Shown one piece after another: positions 21,746 through 33,420 of a stretch of 64,000 bases of DNA (the stretch's first letter is position 1; each line of letters starts with the position of its first letter). The notes under the pieces were generated by a model. That model worked only from the letters and a program-made list of their open reading frames with translations. It searched no databases and was not told the origin of the DNA. This stretch comes from Lepisosteus oculatus. Lineage: Eukaryota > Chordata > Actinopteri > Semionotiformes > Lepisosteidae. The stretch is taken from contig NC_090698.1 in the NCBI RefSeq assembly GCF_040954835.1, forward strand, positions 804,501 through 868,500, read 5' to 3'. A program made the position numbers and the translations under genes.

Positions 21746-22970
21746 CTTGTTTCCAAGCAAGAATGTCTGACAGAGATAAACACTCTGGGATACAACATGA
21801 GAGAGGTGACAAGTGAGAGGAAGCCTTTCGGCCCAAGTTGTGCCTTTAGTAGTTAGTACAGTAAGTAATTCATCCCAGGATCTCATCCAGCAGTTCATTG
21901 AAACATTGATTGATGTTCATTGATTTGTAACAGCTGCAGCTCACTTCTATGAAGTGCTGTTCAAATGGGTTTTAATTACAGAAAACGAACCATTCCTGTC
22001 TTATGTACAATTATCCATTTTCCAGAGCCCTGTTTTCTGTTTCGTTCATGAGAAGACAGACAGGAGGTGATGAGAGCTGTGATGTGATTCTTTTTTTACA
22101 TTTCTTATTACCATCTCCAGTTATTAGCAAGCAAAGGAGAGATAGGAACAGACTTTAAATTCATCAATTTTCCCTAAAAATTCCCCATTTTTCAGGGAGC
22201 TGCCTGATGTGAAAATGGGATGTCTCTCGTTTCGAACCTCAGATCTCAGCTCTGAGACCTCAGACTCATACAGTATCCCCAGGTCTGGCTCACAGCCCTG
22301 TTCTCCTCGGCAGCCGGGCTGTCAGTGTGCAGTGAAGGATCAGTGGGGTGCTTGTTTTGACAGCCGTGTGAGATCTGATGTGGTGAGCTCATCCCAGGGT
22401 GACACCTGTGGCCTGCAGGGTGCAATGACCTCAGGTGCTTGGCGCCGCGCCGAGCCCGACACTCGACTCCGGCTCCCAGTGAGCTCACTGCCCAGGTATG
22501 GGGGCGGGGGCAGGCCTGCATCTCAAAGCCGCCCTCAGTTACCAGCTCAGTCCTCTGGGACAAGGCCTTTCTCCACAGCTCCCAAAACTCTTCATACTTC
22601 CCGGAAGACTGTTTCTGGTTTCGGTGCTCCTGTTCTTCCCTACAGTCACGTCATTATTTTCCTGCCGGCTCTGAAGAGCGGCGTTCATTGTTCTTACCAG
22701 CGCTGGGCTCCTCACTGGAGGGTGACACAGGAGCTCAGCAATAACTCAACAGAACTCAAATAATCAAGTAATAGGTTTATTCCATTTTTAAAGTTGGACC
22801 AAATATCAATTCACGTCTTCCCAAGTTCATTTCTTCAAACCACTCAGAACTCTTTAAATCTGACACCCCTGCTGTCGAACATGAGCCATGAGCTCTCAAT
22901 TCTTGTTACCTTTGTCTTTAGCTCTCACCCGAGCCAGTGTGTACACGAGCGATTACTAAGTGCTAAGTTA
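21746..22970. other. Noncoding stretch
   Basis: A weak LINE-like piece at about 21840-21930 (GGATCTCATCCAGCAGTTCATTG, minus orientation) is the only recognisable item. The 184-codon plus frame at 22209-22763 is opposed by frames on the other strand and matches no family I know. Confidence 0.45.
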
Positions 22971-22974
22971 TAAA

Positions 22975-23350
22975 TACTGATAGGCTGAAGGAACTGAACC
23001 TTTTTTGAAGAAGCAAGAGAGGTGAACGTGATGTATTTTTAAAAAATTATAAACTTTATTTATTTTCAAATCCTCAAAGGTGTCGACAAAGTCAATCCAG
23101 TGGACTTCCCCCTGAATGAACAGCGAAACACAAACCAGCGGGTACAAGTGGGAACCATTTAGAAATACATTTATTTCTTTACACAGAGGGTTGTGGGAGT
23201 ATGGAACAAGCCATCCAGCCATGTTGTTGAAGCCAGTACCCTGGTTTCTTTCAAGAAACGGCTGGATGAGATGCTGGGATCAGTTAACTACCAAACAGGC
23301 GGAGTCCTGAGATGTGGCTCCTCTTGTCTGAACCATTCTTACCTTCTTAT
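22975..23350 (+). repeat. LINE 3' relic, best-preserved copy
   Basis: Reads from TAGGCTGAAGGAACTGAACC through GTCGACAAAGTCAATCCAG and GAAACACAAACCAGCGGGTA to the end of ORF2: TQRVVGVWNKPSSHVVEAS, then FKKRLDEMLGSVNYQTG. This is the typical C-terminal end of LINE reverse transcriptase ORFs (R-V-V-x-x-W-N-x-L-P, F-K-x-x-L-D). Stops and frameshifts are present upstream. Confidence 0.8.
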
Positions 23351-26300
23351 GTGTTTCTGCAGTGGATCCCTGCTCTGTTTGAACGTGAGTCTACGGGAAA
23401 AATAAATCCCCATTGTTTCGATTAGGACCCATCCTGTGAGCAAACAGGCTTCTGTCATGCCAGTTAAATTAGTCGTCCCCTCTTGCTGGAGGCAGGTCGT
23501 TCTCCTGTCGGACAGTGGGGGCGGGAGAGAGCTGGGGGTCGTTGACATATTAGCTTAAAGCCCCACCAATTTCTAAACAAATTCTCATGCCCAACAGTAG
23601 GCCTTCAAAGCCTGGTCCAGAATTACCTCCCCCACCCGGCTCAGCAGGGCTTCCAGCAGGGGAGGAGAAAAGAAACAAAGGAAAAAAACTCCTCTTTTCC
23701 ACTGGAATCCCACCCCCTGCTACACAGCAACCCCCAGAGAGAGCTTAATTCCCAGAGCGGCCTGGCCTGGCAAAATTCACTGGCCTTTAATTACGCTTAA
23801 TGAGATTAAACAGTCACGGTGATCAGCTTTATAAACTGAACTCACTTCGAAATCAACTGAGGCTAGATAACAACCTGAGGATAATATTTTTATAACACGG
23901 CTGAATCTGCCCCCTCTGACCTGCAACCCGAATTCTTAATGTCTCTGAGGGGCGCCCTGTCCGACAGCAGCAAGGTCATGGAGTGGACACCTCTGCTTCT
24001 CCTGAGAGATTTCAAGCCTTTCAGCAGTTTTTGCTGTGACATGCAGTGGTCTGTCTGTCTTGTAAGCCAGAGAGAGATGTGCTCATGGGTGTGCGAAGTG
24101 TGGAGCCCACCTGCCTTCCTCATAGGGACGGCGGAGCACAGACGATCAAGCCCCCAGAACGGCCCCTGAGGCAGGCTGGGATACCCCGGTGGAGACAGTG
24201 ATCTGGCGAATCAGTCCAGGTGTCAGTCTGCAGCTGGTGCTCTGAGCTCTCAGACAGTGGCACCAGTCACGTGCTGGCGGTGTGTTAAAGTGCTTCACTA
24301 ACTGCTCGACAAGCGAGCAGCAAGGCCCTGTGATCTCGTGAGCCCCTCCCTGCGCTGCGTCAGAGAGCCAGGTGGTTTCTCCTCGGAACAACAGCCACCT
24401 GCTCTCTGCCGCTCCCGAACCAGGGACCACGCTCACGAAAATTTCTCCTTAATGAGATGGCAGGAAATATACCTTTCTAACTGCAAGATTGATATTTAGT
24501 TCAAAAAGAACATCAGGGAGGTGAGAGTGTGTCCCCCCTGAACCAGTTTGCACGCCCTTGAGCGCTCTTGTTGCTCCACACCTGGGGGCACAGCTGGTCT
24601 GCTCCGCACCCCCTGTACCTACTGTCTGGGCACAGAGACAGTACCACTGTGACACAGCACCAGGCCCAGAGCTGAGCACACAAGCGGCTCTGTGGCTGAG
24701 ACAGCTCAACCTTGCACGCTGGGCAAAGACATGAGGACAGAGGTCAGGCATTTGGAAAGCAGGTGTTTGCATTGCTGAGGTGTGGGAGCACTGTGAGAGA
24801 ACTGCACTGTGATGACAGTAGTGGTGGCCCTTTGAATACAGCAGGGCTCTGTTGTGTCTGCTGGAATTTCAGAAGAAAACTCTCATCAGCAGCTCATCCG
24901 TTTCTGTCGCTGGTGGCGACGGTTTCACACGCTGCTCTCACCCTGGGCCGGGACACAATCGGCACCCCTGCGGCCTCCTCGCTGGGCACAATGGGCCAGA
25001 GGACAATGACATTCCCACACAGTGGACAGCTGTTTCCGCAGAGACACGCCTCGCTTTCCCAGACACCTCTCCAGGCTCTTCTGTGCCCTGACACTGGGGC
25101 CAAGGCAGGCCTTCATGCCGACGAGTGCTCTGTCCAGGGAGCCTCCCAGGCCTGTCTGATGGAGTGTCTCGGGACACCCCAACTGTCCAGCTGCTTTTCT
25201 CATTCTGACCTTCCAACCAGCACTGGATTACAGGAGTCTCAGGACTCCCTCCTAAGCTGTGAATTATTTGCTGTACGTAATCAGTTACTAAGAATATTTA
25301 TAACAAATATAACAATATAATAACAGATATTTTTCCATTTGCTGTTTAGATGCAGAAACGTCAGAAGCTTGCTGTTGCGCAGTTGCCCAGAGCTGGAATT
25401 GTGTTGCCTTCGGATTCTTTGCCAGACCCAGGTCCTGGGAGGAAACAGGAAAGTCCTTTCCCAGAATTCCCCTCTCTCAGCTGGAGACAAGCAGAGGGCC
25501 GGCTCACGTCTGCCTGTGCTGCTAGAGGCCGTGACAGCATGCTTGCGCTGTGTCAGCTGTTTCCATTCACAATATATAAGGCATGGCGGGTGTCCAGGAG
25601 AGAGACTTAATCACTGGAGCAGGAGTTTACCTACAGCCTGGCCCCGGGCCTGTTCCAGTGTGACTGCAGCCTGGGGCTGCAGCCTTCTTTTCCACACATT
25701 ATTCGGAATCTCTTAATAACAGTTTCCACACAAAGAAAGACACCCAGCAGGATCTCCGTGAACAGGGGCCAGAAGGAGGATGGGGGCGTGCTCCAATCTC
25801 TAATCTTGGCCCAGAGTTCTTTCAAATTCCCTCTGAAAGGCCCTCTGCTCGGCTCTGGACAGCCTGTCGCTTCGCCATGCCTTCCACACGTTACATTCCA
25901 CACAACATGACGGCAGCATAACACCAAGCACAAAGCAGAGCAGACACCAACCCAGCAGGGCAGAGCTCAGGCTTGTGCAGCCCTGCAGGGCTCGTGCTGT
26001 GAAAGGGTTCACTGTGACGGCACATTTCCAACTGTGAAAAGTGAAGACCTGCCTGTGCTACACGGAGAGGTGCTGTGCTGTCCTGCCAGCAGTCTTCTGT
26101 CCCAAACGCTGAGGTCTGCAGGACCAGGGCACGCGTGTGAGTCTTCTGTGGAAGCCGGTGACAGCACAGACTGCGGCCTATGTGGTACAGGCGGCACTGG
26201 CAGCCAGGGAAGGGCTTATAGTGCAGATTCCCATCATAAAAGATCTTTGGACCTGGACTAAGAGGTGGTAACCTGAGGCAAAACTTTGTTTCCCATCAAA

Positions 26301-27835
26301 ACCTTTTCTGCTGCCCTGTCCCACACTGGAGCCAGAAGGTGAACCCCTGGGGGTGAACCCACACACCCCTGGGGGTGCAGATGGCAGAACTTCAGCAGCA
26401 GGAAGGAGCCTGTGAGCTGAGCACAAGCACACGCCAGCGGCCGACCATGCAGGCAGCGTTTACGAGGAGAGAGGTCACAGGGATTCTCTCCTGATGATCC
26501 CTGTACTGAACCAGTTGTCTAGTTCCCAGAGCAAGAGGAAAGGGGAGACCTGGCTCTCTGTCCTGGCCTTACCCAGAGTGCGGAAGGTGTTACCAGTGTG
26601 TCAGCAGACTGCGCTCCTGGTCGGAGCCCTGTTTCTCTCTGCAAGGTGCTGGGGAAGGTTTGTCCTTCAGGCCCGCCAGCCCCCCCTTCCTGCAGGAACT
26701 GCCTCCTGTTCCGCAGTGACGCTCCTCCTCTGCACGTTTCAGGCCGCCAGCCAGGCGCCGCCCCAGCGAGCACCGCAGGCCGGGAAACGTGACCGCTGGC
26801 TCCCAGCTGCCTGCACACAGCCACAGGGGCCAGGAGCAGGGCAGGGGCTCCCCGGTCTGACTCCTCTCTCCTGCACAGGCCCTCTTGATCAGCAGGCCCA
26901 GCAGAACCTGTACGGGGCCCCAGCTGCCCTTCCTGCCACCTGAGGTCCACTGCCTGATGCCTGAAGACGCACAGAGGGCTTTCTGGAAATCCAGCTGCCT
27001 GGAGGTGGTGAGAAGGCAGTGCAATGCAGGCTCCTCCAGGTCCCTGAGCCTCAGGGGCTGTGATAAAGTAATCAGGTGAGGGGGGGATGACAGGCTGAGC
27101 AGGTTGCACTGTGTGTGTGTGTGCCTGAATCTTCATTTCAAACTCCAGTCAGATCGATCTGTGGAAAGAATGATGTCAGAAAGCAGGAGAGCCCCCAGAG
27201 CAGACCCCACTCATCCCCAGACAGAATATCTGCTGAGATAACCTGGATCTGATTTGTTTAGTCATGTACTTGAGAAATGTTTAACATCATAAATTAAAGT
27301 GTAACAAATCCGGCAGGCAAATGTAATAACCACCTCTGAAGCAGCACACTTGAGCACTTCCTTAAATAAACAGCCGTTCTGTCACAGGAAGGAAGCAATG
27401 CAGCCTGCCCCAGCCTCGCCCCCACACACTGCCCAGTTCACCTTTGACCCCTGCGCTGCTGGAGGACCACCCAGCCAGCCAGGGGTCCCTGGGGCGTCTG
27501 GCCTGGCCGTTTTCCAGGACCTTTCAGAAAATGGGGAAACTCGTTTCACCTCTGAGGGCACTGCACTTATGTGAGAGTGCTAAACAGACACTGCTAATTG
27601 GGTATCCAGGGTTGTAATTGTTAAAAAAAGCAGGGTCACCTCTCTCTCCCCTGAGCAGTGTGTGTGGAAGGAGGCCGTGAGTCTCCGTCATCAATGAGCT
27701 TGAGCCCAGCAGCTTTACAAAAATAAAAAAACTGTTTTCTTACCTTCCTGGAAATGATAATAAAATGCAACAAATGTGAATTAAAATCCATAGCTGCCCT
27801 CCATCCAGATGCTCAGCAAAGCTGGACCTGGTCTG
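23351..27835. other. Noncoding stretch, nothing recognised
   Basis: Several frames of 100-205 codons occur on both strands in this moderately GC-rich stretch, but they overlap one another and show no family motifs. An AT-motif-rich block near 23735-23890 is discussed among the findings. Confidence 0.45.
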
Positions 27836-28430
27836 GGATAATAATAATAATAATTAATAATAATTGCTTACACTTATATAGCGCTTTTCTGGACACTCCA
27901 CTCAAAGCGCTTTACAGGTAATGGGGACTCCCCTCCACCACCACCAATGTGCAGCATCCACCTGGATGATGCGACGGCAGCCATAGTGCGCCAGAACGCT
28001 CACCACACATCAGCTATCAGTGGGGAGGAGAGCAGAGTAATGAAGCCAATTCATAGAGGGGGATTATTAGGAGGCCATGATTAGTAAGGGCCAATTGGAA
28101 ATTTGGCCAGGACACCGGGGTACACCCCTACTCTTTTCGAGAAGAGCCCTGGGATTTTTAATGACCACAGAGAGTCAGGACCTCGGTTTTACGTCTCATC
28201 CGAAGGACGGCGCCTGTTTACAGTATAGTGTCCCCATCACTATACTGGGGCATTAGGACCCACATGGACCACAGGGTGAGCGCCCCCTGCTGGCCCCACT
28301 AACACCTCTTCCAGCAGCAACCTTAGTTTTTCCCAGGAGGTCTCCCATCCAGGTACTGACCAGGCTCACACCTGCTTAGCTTCAGTGGGTTGCCAGTTGT
28401 GAGTTGCAGGGTGATATGGCTGCTGGCGAC
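27836..28430 (-). repeat. 5S rRNA-derived SINE (SINE3-like), copy A
   Basis: Read on the minus strand, the head (28426-28336) follows 5S rRNA: GGCAACCCACTGAAGCTAAG, then GAGCCTGGTCAGTACCTGGA and TGGGAGACCTCCTGGGAAAA, matching the 5S internal promoter region. A long body follows, and the 3' end is GTAAAGCGCTTTGAGTGG, GTGTCCAGAAAAGCGCTATA, TAAGTGTAAGCAATT, ending in ATT repeats. It is very similar by eye to the copy at 50018-50600. Confidence 0.85.
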
Positions 28431-28754
28431 ACTATAAAAAGGCAAAGAGCAATATCATCCTCTCCCCCAGTCTAAGACCAGAATGAACAGAAATACTTTA
28501 ACAACGAGACCCCTTGAACTGCAGTGCAGCCCATTTCTGGCCTAAGGGTTTTGTACAGATAGCAGTGCTAAAAGTGTATACAAAATCATAGGTATGCAAT
28601 ATTTTGAAATATTCTTAATTAAACTTGCCTGTCTTTGCAATATGTGTTGCAATAATTCACATAATGTGAATTTCAAAAGCTCTTGGCAAGGTTAGCCATA
28701 ATAAGGAGATGAGCATCTTACATGAAGATTACATGAAGAACAAGCAGCTGGCAA

Positions 28755-28855
28755 AACCAGGAGTGGATCAGACTGCTGTGCACTGGGGATCTGACAGACA
28801 GCGCTATAAAACCAGGAGTGGATCACATTGCTAGCACTCGGGGTCTGATCTGTGT
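28755..28855. repeat. Short tandem duplication, two units of about 52 bases
   Basis: AAAACCAGGAGTGGATCAGA followed by CTGCTGTGCACTGGGGATCT recurs as AAAACCAGGAGTGGATCACA followed by TTGCTAGCACTCGGGGTCT. Local duplication only. Confidence 0.6.
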
Positions 28856-29237
28856 CCTCACAGGCTGGAGGAGAGTGGAGGCCTTGCTGTAGGCTTTAGC
28901 GCCAGCTGTTTCTCAGGGTCTCATACTGCAGTAAATTAAGCACTTTATCACCTGTCACACAAATTTCTCATTGTCCTCTAACAGCCCAATAATGACTAAT
29001 GAAGATCTCCATCTCCCATCCTGCCAGGAAACAGACATTAATCACAGCAAAGTAGGATGTATATACTCCCTAAAAATAACATCAACAATCCTATAGTACA
29101 ATAAGGCTACAGGGCAGGTTCCTGCAAGCCCATCTTCAACCTCAAAGACACTTCAATAATAATTGCCCAGAAAAACCAACAACAATCTTACTTCTACATC
29201 ATTAGAGTATTTTAAGCAAAGCATAATTTGCACTGGT

Positions 29238-29720
29238 CAGCAGCCATATCACCCTGCAGCTCTCACCTAGCAGCCCACTAAAGCCCAGCAGTGTGAGCCT
29301 GGTCAGTACCTGGATGGGAGACTCCTGGGAAAGCTGAGGTTGCTGCTGGAAGAGGTGTTAGTGGGACCAGCAGGGGGTGCTCACCCTGCGGTCAGTGTGG
29401 GTCCTGATGCCCCGGGATAGTGGCAGGGACACTATACTGTAGTGGGCGCCGTCTTTCGGATGAGTTGTTAAATTGAGGTCCTGACTCTCAGTGGTCATTA
29501 AAGATCCCTGGGTATTTCTCGATAAGAGAAGGGAGTTATCCCCGTGTCCTGGCCAAATTTACCCCCTCGGCCTTTACCACGGCCTCCAAATTGACCTCAT
29601 GTGTGACTGGCTTGCACTGGGCCTGCGATGGACTGGTGTCCCATCCAGGGTGTAACCGGCCTTGCGCTCGTTGCTTGCCAGGTAGGCTCTGGCTTCCTGC
29701 AGTATAGAGCGGATTGGCAA
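29238..29720 (+). repeat. 5S rRNA-derived SINE, copy B, with a different 3' tail
   Basis: Head AGCAGCCATATCACCCTGCA, AGCCTGGTCAGTACCTGGAT, GGGAGACTCCTGGGAA is 5S-like. The body (GGAAGAGGTGTTAGTGGGAC to GTGTCCTGGCCAAATTTACC) matches copies A and C. The 3' end instead reads GATGGACTGGTGTCCCATCC, AGGGTGTAACCGGCCTTGCG, CTCGTTGCTTGCCAGGTAGG, the tail known from L2-type LINEs and DeuSINE-type SINEs. Confidence 0.85.
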
Positions 29721-31190
29721 ATGACATGATATGGCACATAACTTGCACTGCTCCTATTCAATTAAACAATTCTAATGCATTGATGTAATAAAAACTAGCT
29801 ATGTTGTAAATAAAATTACTTTTTGGATCAATTTAACCCTCCACTCAGACAATCTGCGTTTGGTTTCCCAGAAGAATGGATTTCCGGAAGCTGGCTGTCC
29901 TCAGTGCAGGGAGGGTGTGAGACTGGCCTCGCTGAGCACACAGACAGAAAGCTCCTGTTACACAGCAGGGAGACCATTTAGGCTTCACCTGCTGCACACC
30001 AGCGCCCACGCAGCGCAGGGAACTGCGAGCTCACTCCCTGGTGTCCTGCGGACAGACAGGCCAGGTTCCAGCTGGAGACCTGTCTCCGGCTCCCTGGGCC
30101 TGGACACTGGTCACACAGCTTCACAGACAGCAGCAGCGGCACAGCCCAGCGGCTCCTGTACTCTGTGGGAGCCGCAGCAGGGCTGCGCTCAGGACTGGGG
30201 CGGCTGCCGATCCCCGCTGAGGCAGCGCAGAGCGCCGCCGGCGCGCGGGTGGGAACAGAAAGCCCAGCGCGTCGTGTGCGTCCGGCCGCCACCCTGGGAG
30301 GCTGCAGGAGAGAGTGCTTTGAGCTGGCATGCCCCCAAGCTGCCTCCAAGAGGCATTTAATTAAACGTCTCCTGAGAAGACGGGGTCCTGGGTTTTAATT
30401 AAAAGTAGCCATGGTGTCAAAGCCATTTGTGGGCGAACTCCTGATCACATACAATAAGCTACAAAGGCTGAAAGCAGGAGGTGCCACAGAATCTGGGCCT
30501 GTCTTGGCCCTGGCAGAGCATTTTCTCTTGTTTTTAGCCACAGGAGAGCAGATCCCTCCAGGCACTCAAGGGCTGCAGTAATGAGACTCGTAGAGCTCAG
30601 CAGTTTTATTCACTTGTGTTTTTATACAGGCTACAGCGTCCTCAGTTTAAGACCAGTATCACGTGCTCTGAAGGTTGTTTTGTAGACAGAATGGAGTGGA
30701 GGCAGCTTCTGTTTCATCAGACCATGTGGGACATGTCAATTTTCTGTACTGCGTTCAGCATTTATTTATTCCACATAGAAAGCAGGAGCCCGCTGGCTAG
30801 TCTTTTCAACAAAAGCACTACCACGTGATGCTCTTTTTAAAGCACCACTCTTCTCAGCTGCTTTGTTTGCTGTTTCTGCTCTGTGCTACTGGCTAATATT
30901 TCCAGGAGATGTATTTTCTCCCAGAAGATCTTTCGAGTGAGAAACAAGGTCAGTGAGATGTGACAACACCTTCGGTACACAGAGAGAAGCCCCTGGTTTC
31001 TGCAGTACTGATTCAGGAGCACCTGTCCTGGTCCTGTTATCAGCCATCTTAATCAGGTCTAATCTCAGAACAGGACAGTGTCGAACCCTGGAGCCGCACT
31101 GGCAGGTGCTGACAGAGGCAACCCAGCATACGTTTTCACAATGGGCAGTGGAACACGAAGTGGAGTCTATGTGGAAATGCATGTAGAGAG
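29721..31190. other. Noncoding stretch
   Basis: A GC-rich part (30120-30300) gives short open frames with no family match. TTTAATTAAA motifs flank it at 30354 and 30392. Confidence 0.45.
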
Positions 31191-31194
31191 CATC

Positions 31195-31330
31195 AAGAAC
31201 AGGTGGCACATCTACATTACACAAAGAGTTGCGGGACTTTGGAACAACCTGCCCTGCCATGTTCTCTAAACCAATATCCTGGTTTCTTTTAAAAAACGGC
31301 TGGATGAGGTCCTTTGATTTCGTTTGCGGG
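31195..31330 (+). repeat. LINE 3' relic fragment
   Basis: ATTACACAAAGAGTTGCGGGACTTTGGAACAACC..CATGTT..ATATCCTGGTTTCTTTTAAA..CGGCTGGATGAGGTCC, the same ORF2 end as at 22975-23350. Confidence 0.75.
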
Positions 31331-32029
31331 CATCTAATGTTTCTCTGAACCCTTTTCTTGGGCGTGATGACGATGGTGCTTCTAGCGATGTGATCACGCC
31401 TTTCAAATCCACCACAGAATTAGGCAGCAATTAGTGTGCCTTTGAAGTCAGGCTTGAGCACGGCGCAGGGATCGGAGGGCACACTTCTCCCCGCTCCGCT
31501 GACGGACAGGCGCTGGGGGCAGGGCGGCGCCGGCTCTCTGGGAGGGAGCAGTGCGTCAGCTTCCGAGCCCGTGCCTGTCCCGGGATCAGGGCTTCTCCCT
31601 CTACCTGCGCACACAGGTAATGGGCGTCACCTGGGTCAAAAAGCGATGTGAGAGATACAGCCATCCCGAAGGCCTCCTTCAGATCAGTCATTTCTCAGTG
31701 TCAGGTTCTCCTCTGCATGTTGTCGGCCCACCTCTGTAAGGACATTAACACCTTTCCTACAATATAAAAGACATTTAGGAGCAGTTATCACAGAAGGAAA
31801 ACATTCTAGACAGCGCAACCGTCACTGGTGAGTCGTCAAAGACAGGCAACACATTCCTACAGTGCCAGGCTGAGGAACCTAAATGTAACTCAGACACAAC
31901 CCAACAAAACAGCAACTACACACGAGCTGGAAAAAGCTATGAAAAAGGCTTACAGTACGGGCTTATGTAGACATAAGACATAGTTACTTACATCTAGACA
32001 CCGTGAGGAAGAAATACAAAAGACACAAT

Positions 32030-32600
32030 GTAAGACTATGTTGTCAAAAGAATAGAATTTAAATCAAGGGATGTTTAGTGAAAATTGCATAATGCTAAAG
32101 TAGGACCTCATTTAGAATACTGTGTGCAATCTTGGTGTCACTGTGTTACAAAAAAGATATTGGTGCTCTGAAATCAGTCCAGAGAAGATATATTCCGGGG
32201 TCTAAGGAAGTGTCTGACACTTACAGGCTGGAGGAAAAGACACTTTTTTTTTCTCTTCAGTCCATAGGAAAGGGAACCACAGGGGAACCTCATCCAAGTG
32301 TTCAAAACCCTCAAAGGCATTAATAAAGTCAATGCAGCGCACGTAACTCTGAATCGGAGGTGAAACATGAACCAGGTACGTAGTACAGGAGTAAATTACA
32401 GGTAAGTATATTTAAAACTGAGAACAGGAGGAACTTCTTTACCCAAAGGCTTGTATGGGTATGGAACACGCTGCTCAGCCATGTTGTTACAGCCGATACC
32501 CTGGTTTCTTTTAAGAATCCTAAGTTTAAGAATCTAGTTTACTATCTACTAAACCACTGAAAGGGCTACATGGCTCAACGGCTCCTCCTGTTTGAAACTG
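32030..32600 (+). repeat. LINE 3' relic, longer fragment
   Basis: Carries CAAGGGATGTTTAGTGAAAA, TTTAGAATACTGTGTGCAAT, CTTGGTGTCACTGTGTTACA, CTTACAGGCTGGAGGAAAAG, then GGGTATGGAACACGCTGCTC and ACCCTGGTTTCTTTTAAG. The order equals that of the relic at 63030-63670, so this is the same LINE family. Many stops. Confidence 0.75.
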
Positions 32601-33269
32601 TTCTGATGTTCCAACCCACTTCTATCCTGTGGCATGCCACAGGGATGCAAAGGCCAGGCCTGCTGCTACTTTACAGTCCTTAGGAAATGATCTCTTCTCT
32701 GATATTTCGGTAGGGTAGTGTGTGTTTGTATTCCGTAGTGGTAACAAGTAAAGGGATGAAGCAGCCTTGGTGTGGAGCCCTCAGTGCCCTCTTGCCCGAG
32801 TGGGTCAGGGGTCCTGTTCCACAGGGGTGCCCCAGCAGGGCGTGATACTCCCCCAGGGGCAGGTGACAGCTGACACTCTCTCGCCAACACTGTAAGCTCT
32901 GCCTTCTGCCCACAGACACAGCTGCTGTGACCTGGACCCCCAGAATCTGCCAAAATCAGTACAAGATCAATCTGAAAAACACTATATTTTACAAACATTT
33001 TAATTTTCACAAATAGTTTAAATGTCTAAGACAGTCAATCACATTCAGAAACATACCTATACAAAGACATATACATCCTATCTATACATATACTATACAT
33101 ACTTTTTGTGTAATCTGCTCTATTCTCATGCAGGTTTTGACTTCACACCTTTCTCCACCTCTCTCCACTTTGCACTTCCTGAGTGGCCTCTCTGCCTCTC
33201 CCCTCTCCCTCCTCCTCCACTTTTCCAGCTTTTGGTCTTCTGTGCTATTTAATCTTCGCCATCGACCCT

Positions 33270-33420
33270 GTCTTTCTCACACCTGAAGAAGGCTCCACAG
33301 CCGAAACTTTGTGTTTCCTTTCTTCTCTTTTCAGCAGGAACCCGTTAAAAACCCGTGACCTGTTCCTTTGCAGCCTGTGCATGCTGACACAGCTCCCTAC
33401 TTGAACTACTATGCATACAG
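33270..33420 (+). repeat. Dispersed repeat with CACACCTGAAGAAGGCTC core, copy 2
   Basis: TCACACCTGAAGAAGGCTCC, ACAGCCGAAACTTTGTG, TTTTCAGCAGGAACC, then GCATGCTGACACAGCTCCCT matches copy 1 at 10380-10530. A pyrimidine-rich stretch precedes it. Confidence 0.7.

Noticed and set aside
26519..27136. 205-codon minus frame
   Set aside because: Four competing frames over the same bases, no family match.
29238..29340. 5S rRNA gene
   Set aside because: Diverged from 5S and continuous with a SINE body; it is a SINE head, as are those at 28336-28426 and 50501-50598.
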